The position numbers and the translations under genes were made by a program. The notes beneath the pieces are model-generated. The model was not told the origin of the DNA. It was given only the letters and a program-made list of their open reading frames with translations, and searched no databases. This document shows, piece by piece, positions 26,943 to 37,234 of a DNA stretch of 64,000 nt. Each line of letters begins with the position of its first letter. Positions within the stretch are counted from its first letter, which is position 1. Origin of the DNA: Macrostomum hystrix (Eukaryota; Platyhelminthes; Macrostomidae); contig CATNEN010000011.1 in assembly GCA_950097015.1 (NCBI GenBank), positions 5,792,001 to 5,856,000 of the forward strand. The letters are read 5' to 3'.

Positions 26943-29900
26943 GTGCCACATCATTTGGTGACACTAGACCCGAAGCCAGCGAGGAGGCAGTTCTGCCCAT
27001 TTCGCTAAATCCTAAGCACACACCCACACAGGTGTGTACATCTGCCCTGACTCTCTCATCGGCAGTCACTGTACACTCTCACTGTGCCTTGGAGGTTGGC
27101 CCCTTAAGGGCGAAAACTGCACGCGGCTCTCCGCGGCTGCGCCCCAAATAAATGTGGCCTCCCCTCAGAGTCGAGCTCAGGACCTTGGTGCGATAGGCAA
27201 ACGCGCTATACCGCTCTGCCACCCACCCCACCCAGTTTCTCCTTTTTAACAATTTTCTCCACTTGTTCACTTACCTCCTTTCCTACTATAATTATCCCAC
27301 ATTCCTCGATCTGTATCGCATATTCCTCTCACTCAACCGAAACGCCGATTGAGTGTGCTCAAACTATGCCAACCAACCCAGAATCAAAGCCAGAGCTAAT
27401 CCAACAGACCAGACAAAACTGGAATTTACACATAGAATTAGGCAGATCAATAAAACTGCTCAAATAGTCTGCTCAGTCAGGTCAAAACACTTGCCGTCCT
27501 AGCAACAAGACCTGACTGCTGCTACCGCTGACAATGTACTTTTCAGTCTCTAACTGCCTTCCGGTCGCACTGACACTGTGCACTGATTTATTTTTAGCAC
27601 AAAAATCACGCCACTGCAGTTCAACTATTTGTATTGACATTTTGATGAAACAGAATACAACTTAAACCAATGAAAACTATCGTAAGAAAAAGAACAAGAA
27701 TTAAAATTAAAAAAAAGCACAATTTCCTTACCAAGTTTTAGTTGATTCTAAAAGGTTATAAGCAGTTTCACGTCAAAAATAAGTACGGTCGCAGTAATTC
27801 ACTTCTTTTAAACTAATTTAAATTATTGAAACTTTTAACTCCAGATACAAAATCCCTTATAAAATATAATTAATAATCTCGATTTTCAATACCAGATCCT
27901 ATAAAACTGATCCTTAAATACGATCATGGATCAAAGCTACGATTCAGGATCCTTAATCCCGATGACAGTTAAAATCAAAATCAAAGTCTCTTTGATTTTC
28001 CATCTCAGATCCCAAGTCGCCCAGATTCAAGAAATCCCAAAACTCCGAAAATATCCCAAAACGTCAAAAAATCCCGAAACTCCGAAAATTTCCCAAAACT
28101 CCGAAAAAATCCCAAAACTCTGAAAATAGCCTATCCCAAAAAATTCCCTAGACTCCAAAACATCCCCATGCTCACACTATCGGGCAGGGCGGGCGTCACT
28201 TTGAGCAGCAGCAGCGACCTCTGCTCGAGTTCCGCTTGAAGGCGTTCAAACACCAGCAGTTGAGTCTTCTCAAGGGCGGCAGCTGTGCCGCTGGCGTTGG
28301 CCACAACATCCGGCGAAGGGGTCAGGGCCACAGAATGACACAGACCGCCAGTGGCACACTCAAGGCCCTGCTCAAGGGTCATGGACTCCAAACTCTTATA
28401 AGATCCGTGAAGCTTGGCCATGGCTTTCTCGAGCAGAGGAGCGAAGAACTCGCCGGAGTCTGGCGAATGAGCGAATGGCATCGACTGGCCGGAGGTCGAC
28501 CGGGGCAGCCGGTCATCGATGACAATTCGATGCGGTTCGTCGTTAAAGTGCAAGCGAAAGTGGAAGGCGCCGGTGTAGCGCACCGGGTCAAGCAGCTCCT
28601 GTTCCTGGGAACGCAGATCCGGCATAGCCTGAAATTGTTTTATGGTTTGGTAAATAGTCTCGTAGCCTAGTAGGGGTTGTAGGCTTGAAGGGGTTGTAGG
28701 CTTGTAGGGGTTGTAGCCCAGTAGGGGTTGTAGGCTTGTAGGGGTTGTAGGCTTGTAGGGGTTGTAGGCTTGTAGGGGTTGTAGGCTTGTAGGGGTTGTA
28801 GGCTTGTAGGGGTTGTAGGCTTGTAGGGGTTGTAGGCTTGTAGGGGTTGTAGGCTTGTAGGGGTTGTAGGCTTGTAGGGGTTGTAGGCTTGTAGGGGTTG
28901 TAGGCTTGTAGGGGTTGTAGGCTTGTAGGGGTTGTAGGCTTGTAGGGGTTGTAGGCTTGTAGGGGTTGTAGCCCAGTAGGGGTTGTAGCCCAGTAGGGGT
29001 TGTAGCCCAGTAGGGGTTGTAGCCCAGTAGGGGTTGTAGCCCAGTAGGGGGGGGTTGTAGCCCAGTAGGGGTTGTAGCCCAGTAGGGGTTGTAGCCCAGT
29101 AGGGGTTGTAGCCCAGTAGGGGTTGTAGCCCAGTAGGGGTTGTAGCCCAGTAGGGGTTGTAGCCCAGTAGGGGTTGTAGCCCAGTAGGGGTTGTAGCCCA
29201 GTAGGGGTTGTAGCCCAGTAGGGGTTGTAGCCCAGTAGGGGTTGTAGCCCAGTAGGGGTTGTAGCCCAGTAGGGGTTGTAGCCCAGTAGGGGTTGTAGCC
29301 CAGTAGGGGTTGTAGCCCAGTAGGGGTTGTAGCCCAGTAGGGGTTGTAGCCCAGTAGGGGTTGTAGCCCAGTAGGGGTTGTAGCCCAGTAGGGGTTGTAG
29401 CCCAGTAGGGGTTGTAGCCCAGTAGGGGTTGTAGCCCAGTAGGGGTTGTAGCCCAGTAGGGGTTGTAGCCCAGTAGGGGTTGTAGCCCAGTAGGGGTTGT
29501 AGCCCAGTAGGGGTTGTAGCCCAGTAGGGGTTGTAGCCCAGTAGGGGTTGTAGCCCAGTAGGGGTTATATTATTCACTATTATATTATTATCATTATCAC
29601 CTTCTCGGCATACTCGGGCCAGACCAGCAGGGCGGCAGCCACGGCTGGCACCCAGCAGGCGCCAAGAGGTCCGTGCAAAATTTCGCGTGACCTTTTCTCT
29701 TTGATGAGAATACAGGCCGAGTCTGAGATTGTCTGCGGAGTGATTGGAAATTTAGAGTTGAATGATAATGACCAGGATTTTTTTCGAAGGTAATGGTTAT
29801 ATTTACTCCTGTTGTCATGTAGACAAAATTGAGGTAAGTAAAGATACGAGTTAATAAAGGGACATTACCTTTATTTTATCCCATCGAATTGAGTCATCGG

Positions 29901-30051
29901 GGACATCAACAGAAAACAGTGACTGAGTACTAGCAGGAAATTTGGCATCATCAAAGACTGTGCCAGAATTTCTGCACTGTTTGCGGATATTATCAAAGTG
30001 CTGATTTTGGAAGTCAATGGGTGACTCTAGGAACTTAAGAAAGGCTGTCAT
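24260..30051 (-). CDS. CAPN5: Calpain-5/6 (TRA-3) type cysteine protease
   Basis: Six exons on the minus strand: 30051-29869, 29732-29601, 28628-28176, 26623-26141, 25537-25224 and 24743-24260. All join in frame with GT/AG ends to give 682 residues, close to the 640 of calpain-5. Residues 14-61 match the calpain N-terminus (FDNIRKQC, DAKFPAS). The protease core has the catalytic Cys C87 in GPLGACW, His H275 in CHAYLVTAV and Asn N316 in RIRNPNG, with VIDDRLP between. Domain III covers about 418-522 and a C-terminal C2 domain about 535-660; no EF-hands follow, which defines the calpain-5/6 group of intracellular calcium-dependent proteases. The Gln normally six residues before the Cys (oxyanion hole) is His81, and the usual Asp/Asn before Cys is Ala86. 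RNPWG is changed to RNPNG. Activity may therefore be altered. Calpain-6 itself is an inactive relative, but there the Cys is lost. Confidence 0.9.
24770..25130. repeat. Minisatellite, 20 bp unit (GATGGCAGGGTAGAGGTAGC), about 18 copies
   Basis: It lies in calpain intron 5, about 25 bases from the acceptor at 24744-24745. GCAGAGTGTGTGATG variants are interspersed. Confidence 0.94.
25742..26073 (-). mobile_element. tRNA-derived SINE, copy C (complete) with ATT-rich tail
   Basis: Minus-strand copy of the 2683 family: head GAGTGGCAGAGCGGTC, B-box-like GAGCTCGATTCCG, shared body, tail of AATTATTACTACTATTATT at about 25738-25758. It lies in calpain intron 4 in the same sense as the gene. Confidence 0.9.
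26903..26941. repeat. (AAT)n microsatellite, about 13 copies; tail of SINE copy D
   Basis: A pure trinucleotide run directly abuts the 3' end of the minus-oriented SINE that follows. Confidence 0.92.
26942..27226 (-). mobile_element. tRNA-derived SINE, copy D
   Basis: Minus-strand copy with head GGGTGGCAGAGCGGTATAGC, B-box-like GAGCTCGACTC and the common body with a small internal deletion near 27125. It lies in calpain intron 3. Confidence 0.9.
27230..28130. other. Calpain intron 3 remainder; short degenerate repeat at its end
   Basis: AT-rich with no recognisable gene. From about 28020 to 28130 a loose repeat of AATCCCAAAACTCCGAAAA words occurs next to the end of exon 3. Confidence 0.6.
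28670..29575. repeat. Minisatellite, 17 bp unit with two block variants, about 52 copies
   Basis: From about 28685 to 28970 the unit is GGGGTTGTAGGCTTGTA. From 28970 to 29570 it is GGGGTTGTAGCCCAGTA, with one slipped copy near 29045. It fills calpain intron 2 (29600-28629). A 330-codon minus-strand open frame runs through it only because 17 bp units without stops stay open. Confidence 0.96.
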
Positions 30052-32700
30052 TTTGGATTGAAACTGCAAATGAGAAAGTGTTGGATGAAAAATGGATTAA
30101 TGATAAATCCTGATTAATGGTTAAAGTCTTATGATTAATAACTTTATAGCCCAAACATTTTTACGCTTTTTAAATGAGCATGAAACCGTCTATGATGGCA
30201 TAAATGAAAATGGATGAAAGGGATATAGTAGTATTGTTTTTTTAGAATTAGGTCATTGAAAAAAATTTAAGAACCTTGATAAATACATTTACACCATTAA
30301 GCAAGACTTTAATTTTACTTTACTACTTGAATACAATATAATTAGCTATCAATCATATTTTGCATAAAACGTTTCTAAGTTGCAAAAAAACAATATTTGC
30401 AAAAATGTAATTAGCACAGAAAGTCTAAGATAACTATAATGTTATTGGAGTTTTAGATTATCCTTAAAAATTCTTTAAAAATATACTAACTCACTAGCAC
30501 TACTATTGCGAAGTTAAATATCATGTTTGATACATGACCTCAACTACTTACATCACACATTAAAAAGCAAAAAGCGACAATAAAATGTATGTAGACAAAC
30601 GAAGCTTTATTAGAATACAAATAACACCAATTGCAGCTTTTTGTGTTCGTTGCATAAATGATAGAGATACGTGAGTTAGCTACAAAACACTTAACCAAAT
30701 CCAAATGTGATATTTATTACGTCAGTTTTAGTTATAAATTTTACTCAACGAACAAAAATAATAATATAATAAGTGATTTATAGGTTCATTCAACTTCTAG
30801 GAATAAATGCATTTTAAATTTATGGGAGAAACGGAAAACAAGGGATTCCGTGCGAAATTCTGTATACTCGTAAATTACGTTTAACAACTCAAATATTTTC
30901 AACCCCCGAAAATTACTAATGCACAAATGATTTTGAAGTGCATATTCAATATCTACCATATGTCTGGTACAGATTTTCACATAATAAGTTTCACAGATTT
31001 CGAACTAGACGGCCTGATCAAAGATGAGCACAAGCAGATGTGTAATTTTTTTCACAGAAAAGTGAAAGAACACACGCGTTTTTATTGCACCCTGAGGAAA
31101 GTTCATCATGAAAGTTTTATTAAACAGAAACTATTTAAAGCCAGGAACTATGTGACAAACTTTACTACTCCTATTGTTAGAGGCTCTATATTTTCTCAAT
31201 ATTAGAGTTTCTTAGGGTTTATATAATTTCTATACATTTCATATTCAACTCATATTTTTATAAAATATTTCATTTCTACTAAAAGCTATGCCCAGTAGCT
31301 TCGTAAAGCCATCATGCAGTCAATGCAACAATTTCGATACTACTGCAATCGACACACTACTTTTATAAGTGTCTCCATTATGCTTTTCGCGCCCAGCTTT
31401 TTGTACAACGATATTCAATATCACGATTCTGTGGTACATAAAAAACACATATATACTTCAATTTATGCACTTCCCTTACTTTACATAAGTGTGTGCTGCA
31501 TTTTTATACTGCGGCCGCAATTAAAAGCTGTCTCCGTCAGATATATTTTTCGGGCTGAGCTCCGGCGTCCGGGTTGGCGTGTACTGCAGCGATCCTAACT
31601 CCATCCAAATCCCTTTCCTGATCAGCTTGCTATGATTCATTATAACCGTTGTAACCATTATAACCGCTATAAATGTATATCTCCGCGAGTGATATCACAT
31701 TGAATTCGCTTCCCCCAAGCTTACTCGGCTGAGCTCGATATTCATTTTTTCTAGGGTCGAGTTGATCCAAATTTATAAATATCTGGCATATGTCTGCTGC
31801 GGTCAAGGACTGCTCAATTAACATATATATAAAATTATTAAGTTGTCCTTGGCTGCTGCATGCATAGTGGTGCCCTCTTGCAAATAATATTACTTATGAA
31901 TGGCTTGTTGACTGTTGTGAAAGTTCTCAAATGCCTGCATGCTCTGTATCGATCGCACAGTACGCGTTAATGAATCCATCGACATGCACATTGAAGCCAT
32001 CGGGATCAGGACGGTCAAGAGTGAAGGCTATTTTTATTCTAAAAAGTCTGCACAAACACATAGTTTAGATGATATTAGAATTAAAGGAACTTTAAGCTCC
32101 GAGGCCATTTGATCGTCTTGCTGCGTTCTGAAATTTAGCCTGGAGAAGTGTTATAATTAGTTAATGCGGCCAAATTGCAGCAGAGATACAGTGCACAGGA
32201 GGCAACAGCTTTAGCGATGCTAAAATCGAACTCGTGATGTTGATCGTGATCTATACACAGCACGTACTGATCGTTCATAACCATAAATAATATTCATACT
32301 GTATATATTAGCGCCTCGCGCTCGTATTGCAGCTGCATCTACTATAAAGCTATCTAAGTTTCTTTCTTAGAATGTCCATTGCTTCCCTGCCTCCCTATCC
32401 TGCCCTGCCCAGCAAAAAAATTTGCATATTTCGCTTCGCTTGCTACATTTTACCGAGGTCCATCTTATGATACGACGCTACGCTCCATAGTTACGCATGT
32501 ACTGCATGAACATAAAATTTACAGTTCTGTTAAATCATTGATCCAGAATCCAGTTAAGCCTACTTTGATTTTAACATTGACTCCGAATTTCTGCAACGAC
32601 TTGACTTGAATAACCAAACTACTGCAAGCCTACGCGCTTAATTACTTATCACTACTATAAATACGATTATTATGATAACTGATTCGCGTCGACTTACGGT
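30052..32700. other. Intergenic, AT-rich; no gene recognised
   Basis: Upstream of the calpain start. A TTTGCAG just before the Met suggests a 5' untranslated exon further up. Open frames at 30927-31205 and 31314-31598 lack recognisable domains and have strong AT bias, so they are not called. Confidence 0.5.
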
Positions 32701-33291
32701 TATTGTTGACAATAAGAATAATGAATTCGCAATGAGACAGCCAGGTTTATCGTGCCACAAAATCATGCCATGCCAATGGTTTACTCCCAATTCGCCGAAT
32801 CCCGATTCGCCGAAATTCCCGATTCGCCGATTCCTGATTCGCCGAATTCCCTCTTTGCCGAAAAAATTGCTAAGAACATTTTTTGCTGAGCTACCGTACC
32901 TCATTACACTTTTACTTTCGGCTCTACAAGGATGTCCAGCAAGTTTTGCTTTTCCGAAGTACGTGTGATGTTCTTTGCTCACTCAGTCTACGTTCCAGAA
33001 AGTTAATAAAGTTTAGAAGCAAATTTAGAATTTAATGAATGAAGAAACTGCATTTCATTTAAGTTCGTTTTTTAATTAATTTCAATACAATAGAAATAGA
33101 GTTCCAATATTTGACCAACACTCAAAGAGGGCAATGGTTATGTCGTTTAATTTTAATTTATGATAAAGTAAGATGTATAGCGAATCAGGATTCGAGTCAG
33201 GAATTTCGGCAAATCGGGAATTCGGCGAAGCGGGAATTTCGGCGAATCGGGAATCGGCGAATCGGGAGTAAACCCATGCCAATGCCATCGT

Positions 33292-34373
33292 TAGGGATGC
33301 CAACCGGTTTTAAAACCGGTTTAAAAAAACCGGTTTTTAGCAGGAAAACCGGTTCTAAAAAAACCGGTTTTTTTGTCCGGTTTTTTGACGGTTTTTAATG
33401 GGTTTTTTATTTTAATTATGTCTCACAGAGTCACAATTTTTGCACTTTGGAGAAAAAATAACTGGCAACAAAAGTCCTCAACTGCAACTGCAAGTATGCT
33501 CAACTCTGGAGAGTCGCATTGGCCGTGAACTGGAGTTCCTTCGCATTGCGCATCAGCGGGGAACACTGCTGACACAGCTTTTTGATAAGCTTCTACTAAT
33601 TCCGCCAACAAGTGTTGAAGCCGAGCGGTCATTTTCTGCTAGTGGCCTTTTTCTATCAAAGGTCAGGTCCCGCGGTTGTCAGACAGGACACTGTCCCGGC
33701 TGATTATGCTTCATCACTATTTTTGAAGTGATTTTTCTGAATTTAGTAAAGAGTAAAGACTATATTTATGCAGTGTTGGGCATTGTTAGATTTTTTTAAC
33801 TTCGTTAAGTTAATAAGCGTTAACAAAAAACTTTAACTTTAACTTCAACTTTAGTTAACTTTAAAAAAAATAAATTTAACTTCGTTAATAAAAGTTAAAA
33901 GTTAAATTTACTCAAATTTTGTCCTGAATATATTAAGCTGCACCATAGTACCCGTATTTTCCATTTGCCCTTTCATACTGGTTCTGATTCCTGAATTGGA
34001 ATAACTCTGCTTCTGGAACTTATCGTGAACTTTCTCGTGAAAAGGCTCATAGTCATTGATAGTTATTAACGCTTATTAACTTTTTAACGGACCATTATTT
34101 AGACCGAATTAGAATTCGCTAATTCTGTTGCGCCCAAATTTTGGCAGCCATTTTTGTACAATTTTATTTGTCATTAATAAATAAGTGAAATCGAAGTTTA
34201 TTTTCTGTTAAAATTAGTAATATCTATGTGTATCTATCTATCTTCTATGCGTATTTAGTGCTTTTTTAAAAACTTGGCACACAAACCGGTTTTTAAAAAC
34301 CGGTTTTCTTATAAAAGGCGGTTTTCAAACCGGTTAACCGGTTTTCAAAAAGGGCCGGTTTTTGGCATCTCTA
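33292..34373 (+). mobile_element. hAT-superfamily transposon, 1,082 bp, internally deleted
   Basis: The terminal inverted repeats are TAGGGATGCCAACCGG on the left and, reverse complemented, TAGAGATGCCAAAAACCGG on the right. They are flanked by a perfect 8 bp target duplication GCCATCGT (33284-33291 and 34374-34381), the hAT hallmark. The subterminal regions are dense in palindromic AACCGGTT words. A TTAAC-rich tract lies at 33790-33900. Only the end of a transposase remains (33440-33720). Confidence 0.9.
33440..33720 (+). pseudogene. hAT transposase C-terminal dimerisation region, remnant
   Basis: The frame reads PPTSVEAERSFSASGLFLSKVRSR, which is the conserved hAT C-terminal dimerisation block. 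A frameshift near 33675 follows, after which the other frame carries the expected downstream residues (LSDRTLSRLIMLHHYF). Everything N-terminal, including the catalytic domain, is missing. Confidence 0.85.
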
Positions 34374-34424
34374 GCCATCGTGCCTTGCCATAGCCCATGT
34401 CCCATGATGAGCTTTAAATTTTCT

Positions 34425-36280
34425 GGTTTACCTACCGATTCCAAACCATCCATCTTTGTCATTTAGTCATTATCTTAATAATACTTGTAATTGTAAGTTG
34501 TTACTTCAACTCAGCTTGCGCTTGCGAGAACTTGCGGTTGCGACTGCGAGTTGCCGTCACTCCCGACATAACAATCGCAAGTACAAATTAATTCGCTGTT
34601 AGTGTCGCTGCCTGTGTGTACTCTTAGTTTACTTTATCTAATAAAATGGCGGTGACGGAGCCTAACAAACAATTCAGAACAGTCTTCAAACATTTCAAAC
34701 GTCTGTTCAAATCGGACAGACAGCCACATAAGATTCAAACACTGATCACACACACCAGGGCCACACGGCACAATCATACATGGAAATCGAACAGACAGCC
34801 AGACTATGCTTGATTCTTTACCCCCAATTTTCATTTTGGTAAGGAAAGAAAGGATGCGAAATGGAAAAGGCTTTGAAAGGGTTAGGGGGCTGTTGTACGA
34901 AGTGATGGCTTCTCGTGCCGTCTAAGGGGAGAGAGGCCTTCGTTTTGGGCTAAGGATTTTCTTCTCTAGCCCCCAAGCCAGCACACGAAAAGCCCAAAAA
35001 CCGATACGCGGCCAATGATTCAGACTAATGGGGAGGGGGCCCGGGACGGAGGAGGAGGGGTTGGTGTAAATGTACATGTGATGTGTGCGAGCGAGTTCTG
35101 CGCATCAGTCCGGCTGCCCCTCTCACCCTCTGCCACCCACCAAATCCCTCTCTTTACCAGTCTGAAAACTTCGACTATATTAATGCTGGCGCCTCCAGCC
35201 TTACACTCCGAACGACGCGGCCCTTCCTTTCCTTCCCTCCCTCCTTCCTTTCCGCCGGCGCTCGCTGTATCTTCCCCCGTTCGGTTCCAAAAACACGCTT
35301 CTGTTCTGTCTTGACGTTAAGTTCGTTGGACTTAGACCCAAACCAACAACAACCAGCTTTTGAAAGTTGAATCAAACTTTCTTTTCGACGAAGCTGATTC
35401 AACTTTTAAGCGGCTGTCGACTGAGTCTGAACCAAAGCGAAAGGAGCCCCCTGATTCTGTATTTGCCTTTTTACTTAGCAATTTGTCTACACGAGACCAT
35501 ACTTCTTTGCATACACATGCTGCATTCTCGGATTGGTGTCTTTGGCGGCGTTTGCTCGCCTCGCATCATAGATGAACCGAGTTGCCATGGAATGTAAAGA
35601 AGTATGTTCTTCGAAGACATTAATCGACTGTTAACTCTGGTAGCTAGAGTAGAGCATACTACATATTATGGTTGTTCTATGTCGCGTTTATTTATTAAAG
35701 GACGCAAAGTACTGTATTCAATATTCAATAATCAAGTTTCAATGTTGTTTTTCATTATCAAATATACAAGTTACTGAATATTGGATTCCTATACATTTAA
35801 CTACAAGTTTATTGAGGTGCTTAATATTGGATAATGCGACAATGAGACTACACCTAACTAACTAAAGGGAGCCTTACTTGTGCCCCGGACTCCAAATCGA
35901 TAAATAATCAGTATCCCATCAACTCGCTCCCTACTTATTTCCCTTAACTAAAAAGCGAGCGAGTTGCGGTCTAGTCTGCAAGTTCAACTCCTATCATTTA
36001 CTAAGAATCCTGTATTTCCATATGATGACTGATATCTAGAAGTGTAGGTAGGCCTGGGTAGGATATGACTGACACAGATTGTACAGTCATTAGGCTCTGA
36101 ACTGCTCCTTTTAGAAACAACAAAGAAAAAATTGCGGTTGCACAAAATCTTTCCAGCAATTTAGGTGTAATTAACTACAAGTAAACCAAATGCAAGTGTA
36201 TAAGGAGCCACATTCACGTAATGAATGGCGGGGTGTAATCAATGAACCTTGTAGGACAGGTATCGGTAAACTAGCAATCC
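34425..36280. other. Intergenic; no gene recognised
   Basis: A GC-richer part (34860-35330) has open frames on both strands, but none shows a domain I recognise. A perfect 12 bp inverted repeat (AAAGTTGAATCA) lies at 35363-35374 and 35395-35406. Confidence 0.5.
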
Positions 36281-36394
36281 TTGCTCATCATTCTCCCGCC
36301 TCATCTCTCTCTTGTGTCCTGTCTAATATACGACAGACTAAGTCTGTACCGTCCTCTCTCTCGCCTCTCATCTCTCCCCAGTCACATCTCTATT

Positions 36395-36590
36395 CTGTCT
36401 CATGTCTCCCATATCTCATCTCTCCCTTGTCTAATCTCTCCACTGTCTCATCTCTCCCCTGTCTCATCTCTCCCCTGTCTCATCTCTCCCCTGTCTCATC
36501 TCTCCCTTGTCTCATCTCTCCCTTGTCTCATCTCTCCCCTGTCTCATCTCCCCCCTGTCTCATCTCTCTCCTGTCTCATTTCTTTAAATG
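36395..36590. repeat. Minisatellite, 16 bp unit (CTGTCTCATCTCTCCC), about 11 copies
   Basis: Pyrimidine-rich array with TTGTCTC variants, preceded by diverged units from about 36290. Confidence 0.92.
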
Positions 36591-36889
36591 AAGTTACTTT
36601 AAAATTGACAGTTTCCTTAGATAAAGAATGGCAAACCAGTTGCAAGAACCAGGTTAAGAAAATAGATATCCTGTTCCCAAGTATGCTGAAACTGATCAAT
36701 ACCAGGTTTAAAAAACACAGAAACAATAATGTGAGAAGCCTCATGGGTGCTTTCAGTGAGAAAGCGAAGAATGACAAAACAACACCAGGCTAACCTTCAG
36801 GTGAGCATGAGGGATGAGAAGTGGATTTTACCCTATAATACTGTACGCCTTTTATCAGTCACTCCCCGACACCAGTGTTTCTTATCTCT

Positions 36890-36976
36890 CTCAGTAGTGT
36901 GTATTGTCTGTCAGTTGCCCGGTCACTCCCCAGTGTGTAATGTCTGTCAGTTGCCCAGTCACTCCCCAGTGTGTAA
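36890..36976. repeat. Tandem duplication, about 41 bp unit
   Basis: Two copies of TGTCTGTCAGTTGCCC plus CAGTCACTCCCCAGTGTGTA. Confidence 0.85.
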
Positions 36977-37234
36977 ACCATCTTGATAACTAGGCACTGA
37001 ATATACAAGGCACTGAAATTTAGTAAAATTCTGACAGCAAAGTCAGTAATCAAAATCCACCATGTACTACCTTCAGTGGTAATTTGCTCATTTTACAGTC
37101 AGCAAGTGTCACGCAATAAAATACAAGATAACTTATACAAGATGCCGTCAAACAGTCAATAAACTCTGTCTTGCACAAAAGACACTGTTTAAGAGCTAAG
37201 ACGATTTCAAACAGATAAGATACAGTTTAACTAT

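Larger units (their letters stand above)
32745..34420. repeat. Inverted repeat (~110 bp arms, TTCGCCGAATCCC-rich), right arm split by a hAT element
   Basis: The left arm, about 32765-32850, contains ATGCCAATGG, TTTACTCCC and tandem ATTCCCGATTCGCCGA words. The right arm, about 33178-33291, holds the reverse complement of the same order and resumes after the hAT insertion at 34382. The spacer between arms is about 330 bp. It is probably an old non-autonomous element. Confidence 0.65.

Noticed and set aside
28588-29577. Minus-strand 330-codon frame merging into a calpain exon
   Set aside because: It reads through a 17 bp minisatellite in calpain intron 2; a good acceptor at 28629 and conserved calpain joins show it is intronic.
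35015-35370. Coding exons in the GC-richer island
   Set aside because: Frames on both strands are open but none has conserved motifs or convincing splice pairs.
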